NCBI GenBank assembly: GCA_947846985.1
Contig: CANTUZ010000004.1
Coordinates: forward strand, 6,128,927-6,192,926
Source of the DNA: Fratercula arctica
Lineage: Eukaryota; Chordata; Aves; Charadriiformes; Alcidae
DNA: 64,000 bases
Reading direction: 5' to 3'
Numbering within the stretch: position 1 is the first letter of the stretch; each line of letters opens with the position of its first letter. Of this stretch, positions 61,143 to 64,000 are shown piece after piece. The translations under genes were made by a program, and so were the position numbers. The notes beneath the pieces were generated by a model that saw only the letters and a program-made list of their open reading frames with translations, searched no databases and was not told the origin of the DNA.

Positions 61143-61169
61143 CTTTTCAGTGATACCCATTTTTTGCAT
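61143..61169 (-). CDS. TNIP3: Candidate first coding exon of TNIP3 (start codon)
   Basis: ATG at 61169-61167 with A at -3 (TTTCACAATG) opens a nine-codon frame, MQKMGITEK, that ends in phase 0 at a good donor (GAAAAG/gtaact). It can join in phase either to the candidate 45-base exon or directly to IHCEQLK at 57365. If right, the product is about 384 residues (399 with the small exon), against roughly 325 for human ABIN-3. No homology supports this peptide, the frame remains open upstream of the ATG for some codons, and the true first exon may lie beyond the window. Confidence 0.33.
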
Positions 61170-64000
61170 TGTGAAAGATTCAGGGTCTGTCACAGCCAGG
61201 CTGAGTAAACTTACCTCATTTAAGTATTACCCAGATTGCAAAATAGCTCTGAAACAAAGTGGAACATATATAATCATAAATGCTGTTGATAAACAAGCCA
61301 CCAGGTTATATACTATCTGCGTGTGGCTGTTGTGTAGGAGGAGTAGGAGGGAGAAACAGATTATTACTGTAAATGCGATCAAAATGGAAGAACAACCAAA
61401 GAAATAAAAGAGCATTTGATGAATGAGGGGAGAGCACACCGCCACAAGGTCCTAAGCAACACTCACTGAAACTGATCTGAAACATGACTAAAACCTTCAA
61501 GATTTTTTTTCCTCTTAAGAAGTCAGACATGTAACATTTCTGTGATCTCCTCCTACCTAGATATTCCCAGGTTTGGTACTCGTAATAGCACTAGTGTGCA
61601 GTGCAGCCAGCCTTGAACCAGCCATCGCATTAGATGTCCTTCTGCTTTTTGCATCCAACGCTCTTCACTGAAAATGCCGCTGCAGTCATGTAAATGCAGC
61701 ACGAGAAAAAGCCACAGACAAATACAGCAAGATCTGCCAGTTCTCTCCTCCCCCCGTTATTTCCTGATAAAGTGCTGAAACTTCTATTAGACAGTTTCTA
61801 ACCAAAATTTAAAATCTGAAGCTTGATTTTTTTCCAAAAATAAAGAGAAGTTAGATTCCTCAGCTCTGTCTTGCCCAATTTCGTTCAGATAAAGTGAAAC
61901 TGGTACCTGCCCTGTGTGATGCAGGAAGATTTAATGCCCAATCCTTAAAACTGATCTCGCTATGAAGTACATTTCTCCTCAGTTAGGGTAACAGTAGATT
62001 CAGAATAGCAATCACCCCAAAGAACTTAATTCACAGATGCCCTCCCACGAAGCTGTGATATCCACAACTTGATAAGCAATCTATTTATGTGCCTTGAGAT
62101 AATCTCAAATTAATGCAGCAACTGAAGTAAATTAAACCCCAAACCAACAGAAACGCCCTGAAGTGGACCAGACCAAGGAATGAGCCAATTAAAGGCCGAA
62201 CACACTATTTCTACCCAGAACTGAATGCCTGGCTTTCAGCGTAGAGCAGATGGGGCTCTGGAGAGGCTCTGCACCACGGGTTCTTTGGCTCTGGTCCAGG
62301 AACGGAAAATGTGCAGCGTAATCTCTGCATTCGCTTTGTTGTACTGGATGTAGCAGGGTGACTCTGCACAGATAGACAGTGCCTGCTATATACATCTTTG
62401 GTCATATGAGTGCTGGTCCGCCAACACTGGGTGGGTGAAAATGCTTCTGTTGACACACACAAACCAGTTTCAGTGGTGGGTACAAAACACCATTTTAAAC
62501 TACATGGCCTTGTTAAAGATCAAGATATCAATTTTTTTTCTTAAATTAAAACAGAGATAAAACCAATTTTCAGGCATATTTCTCCCTTTGGAAATCGGCT
62601 CACTTAATTTCTACACATCTTTGGACTGACGATCTCGAGAACTACATCTAAAAGTGAAAACGTTATTCCCCAATGAGTGTAAATCCCTTCTTCAAGTAGA
62701 AATCGGTGGCACAAATGTTACCAAAAAACAACCACAGCCATGCCCAGGGCTCAGGTGACACGAACTTCTTCATTTGAGCTCACCACATCAGCCATTCCAC
62801 ACAGACATCTGCACAGATGAGTTTAAAGCATACAAGATAATTTGAAAGACTACAAAACATAAGTTCAGTGCCAAAAATATCATGACTACACTTCCAACAT
62901 GCAAAAAAGTCATATAAGAAGTGACCAGAGGAAGTCATAAATATCAAGCCATCAGAGCCACACACAGTGTACCTCAAAACACCCTCAGTACTACTTTGGG
63001 TTCCTGTAGTCACCTGCTCTCTCCCATCAGTGGAGGCCACAAAAAAATTAAAATACCTGCCTCTAATTATTATGAGGTTATAAGTTCGGGGTTTGGGAGG
63101 ATTTAACCTTTTCTGTTTTGGGGAGCTTTACAACATATTAAGAAGTTGCTAGAAGATGTATGACGACAACCAAAAATGTCACCTAAGGAATATCCCAACA
63201 TTTTTGCATGTTTTGAACGTCGTTTGAGCCCCTTCGAAATTTAAATGCAGGCTGTCACTGATTTTCAGATACTGTGCGTGGACTCATTTTTTACACATTT
63301 AGAAGAGATTTTTTCTTCACTGGAAAATATTAGGTTTGACTGAAGCCAATTAGCATACGCAGGTCTGGGGGCAAAGTCAATGATACTTTGAACATACCTA
63401 TTGTACGCAAATTCTGTGAAAGCAACTTGTTGTTAAATAGAATACAAATTAGTTCCAACAGTATATAAAATATGTTGATAAAATAAAATCCTCCACAGTA
63501 AACATCTTTGGTTTGTTTAAAATTCATTTATCAAGCAATCACAGAGCTGTCAAATATACATAAATCTGCCAAGTATACAGATCTTCAGCAAAACACTTGC
63601 AAACCAGGCATATATCATGGAATTGCACTGCATGAGCCTTTCCAATGGTATTTTCTCATGATCTGTATTCAACTTTAATCAGCATGACAAATTATTTGGA
63701 GGTGGGCAAGATGAGAAGGAAGTACTTAGGTATTTGTTAAATGCCAGCTTTAAATTCTGCAGTAAAAAAAAATACAGTTCTTTATTATTAATTCACTGCC
63801 AAAGTACAGACAGGAAACTTTCTAAGAGATAAAATACGGAAGTGAAAAGGAAAAATGCTGCAGGATAAAAGCAAGGTTAATAACTCATTGATAGTGCCCA
63901 TAATGGTTTTTCTGAACAATTTTTAATGGAGATCTTGTTACAGTGAAACTGTGATGTTGTGATAGCAAAGAGAAGTGATGGAACTTTCTTGTGCAATCCA
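61170..64000. other. Upstream flank or further 5' intron of TNIP3
   Basis: No secure exon, CpG-rich promoter or repeat family was recognised. An excellent splice donor (AATGAG/gtaagt) sits at 61212/61211, preceded by an acceptor-like ttccactttgtttcag ending at 61248. The 36-base interval between has stops in all three frames, so it could only be a noncoding 5' exon. Short open frames on both strands are unremarkable. Confidence 0.45.

Larger units (their letters stand above)
18028..61169 (-). other. TNIP3: TNIP3 gene locus (ABIN-3), exons plus introns
   Basis: This is the span of a multi-exon minus-strand gene whose spliced product is recognisably ABIN-3, a cytoplasmic adaptor that binds A20 (TNFAIP3) and polyubiquitin and restrains NF-kB signalling (family knowledge). 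Seen in the sequence: ten exons with consensus acceptors and donors that join into 375 uninterrupted codons. They carry ABIN landmarks in the expected order: LLEVNKQWDHQFRRMKQLYE (A20-binding region), KKEHYECEISRLNK, DMRTQLEVLKQQ, the UBAN motif DFRKERSDRERLNEEK, and the tail DYQWYVPDQFPPDVQHK. The tail is close to human TNIP3 (as I recall it, DYQWYALDQLPPDVQHK) and distinguishes this paralogue from TNIP1 and TNIP2. The 5' boundary is the candidate start codon and may lie further upstream. The 3' boundary is a candidate poly(A) signal. Confidence 0.93.

Noticed and set aside
61269..61445. Minus-strand frame with hydrophobic stretches upstream of TNIP3.
   Set aside because: Composition follows local T-rich sequence on that strand. 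No signal or family match.
1..64000. tRNA genes, rRNA, CRISPR arrays, bacterial operons, large satellites or a full-length LTR element.
   Set aside because: No cloverleaf, regularly spaced repeats, ribosome-binding-site/operon structure or paired LTRs were seen by eye. Small or diverged elements could have been missed without a repeat search.

Overview
This window is vertebrate, almost certainly avian, genomic DNA. Three or four CR1 LINE 3' ends carry the bird-type tail (a GATTCTAT-like 3' terminus and the C-terminal reading frame of the CR1 reverse-transcriptase polyprotein). Coding sequence is short exons bounded by GT/AG signals, separated by kilobase introns. There is no sign of bacterial or archaeal organisation. 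The species cannot be fixed from the sequence alone.

The one gene I can support is TNIP3 (ABIN-3, TNFAIP3/A20-interacting protein 3) on the minus strand. It runs from about 61.2 kb (5' end, uncertain) to about 18.0 kb (3' end). I placed ten exons to the base from splice signals, reading phase and resemblance to the ABIN family: 57280-57365, 47788-47920, 37384-37473, 36195-36260, 34881-35012, 30873-31001, 27124-27240, 24011-24136, 21848-22003 and 18399-18491. Joined in that order they give 375 codons without an internal stop. Every junction is phase 0 except 57280/47920, which is phase 2. The product is a long coiled coil holding the A20-binding ABIN homology region, an intact UBAN ubiquitin-binding motif and the conserved C-terminal tail. 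Two further 5' exons, 60316-60360 and one ending at 61143 with a start codon at 61169, fit in phase but are less certain. Further 5' exons could lie beyond the window.

Region by region: 1-17300 is intergenic DNA downstream of TNIP3, with a decayed C2H2 zinc-finger fragment near 2.2 kb, two small tandem duplications and some A-rich simple sequence. 17304-17760 is a CR1 copy in the opposite orientation to TNIP3. 18028-61169 is TNIP3 with its introns, which contain other CR1 remnants at about 28.8, 29.5-29.8 and 56.9-57.0 kb and many homopolymer tracts. 61250-64000 is upstream or intronic sequence with no gene I can support.

No RNA genes, CRISPR arrays or operons were seen. I did not find a wholly new biological system. 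The points most worth a second look are the bird TNIP3 N-terminus, which resembles ABIN-1 more than the short human ABIN-3 does, a missing coiled-coil segment between two exons, the candidate 5' exons, and the zinc-finger relic.
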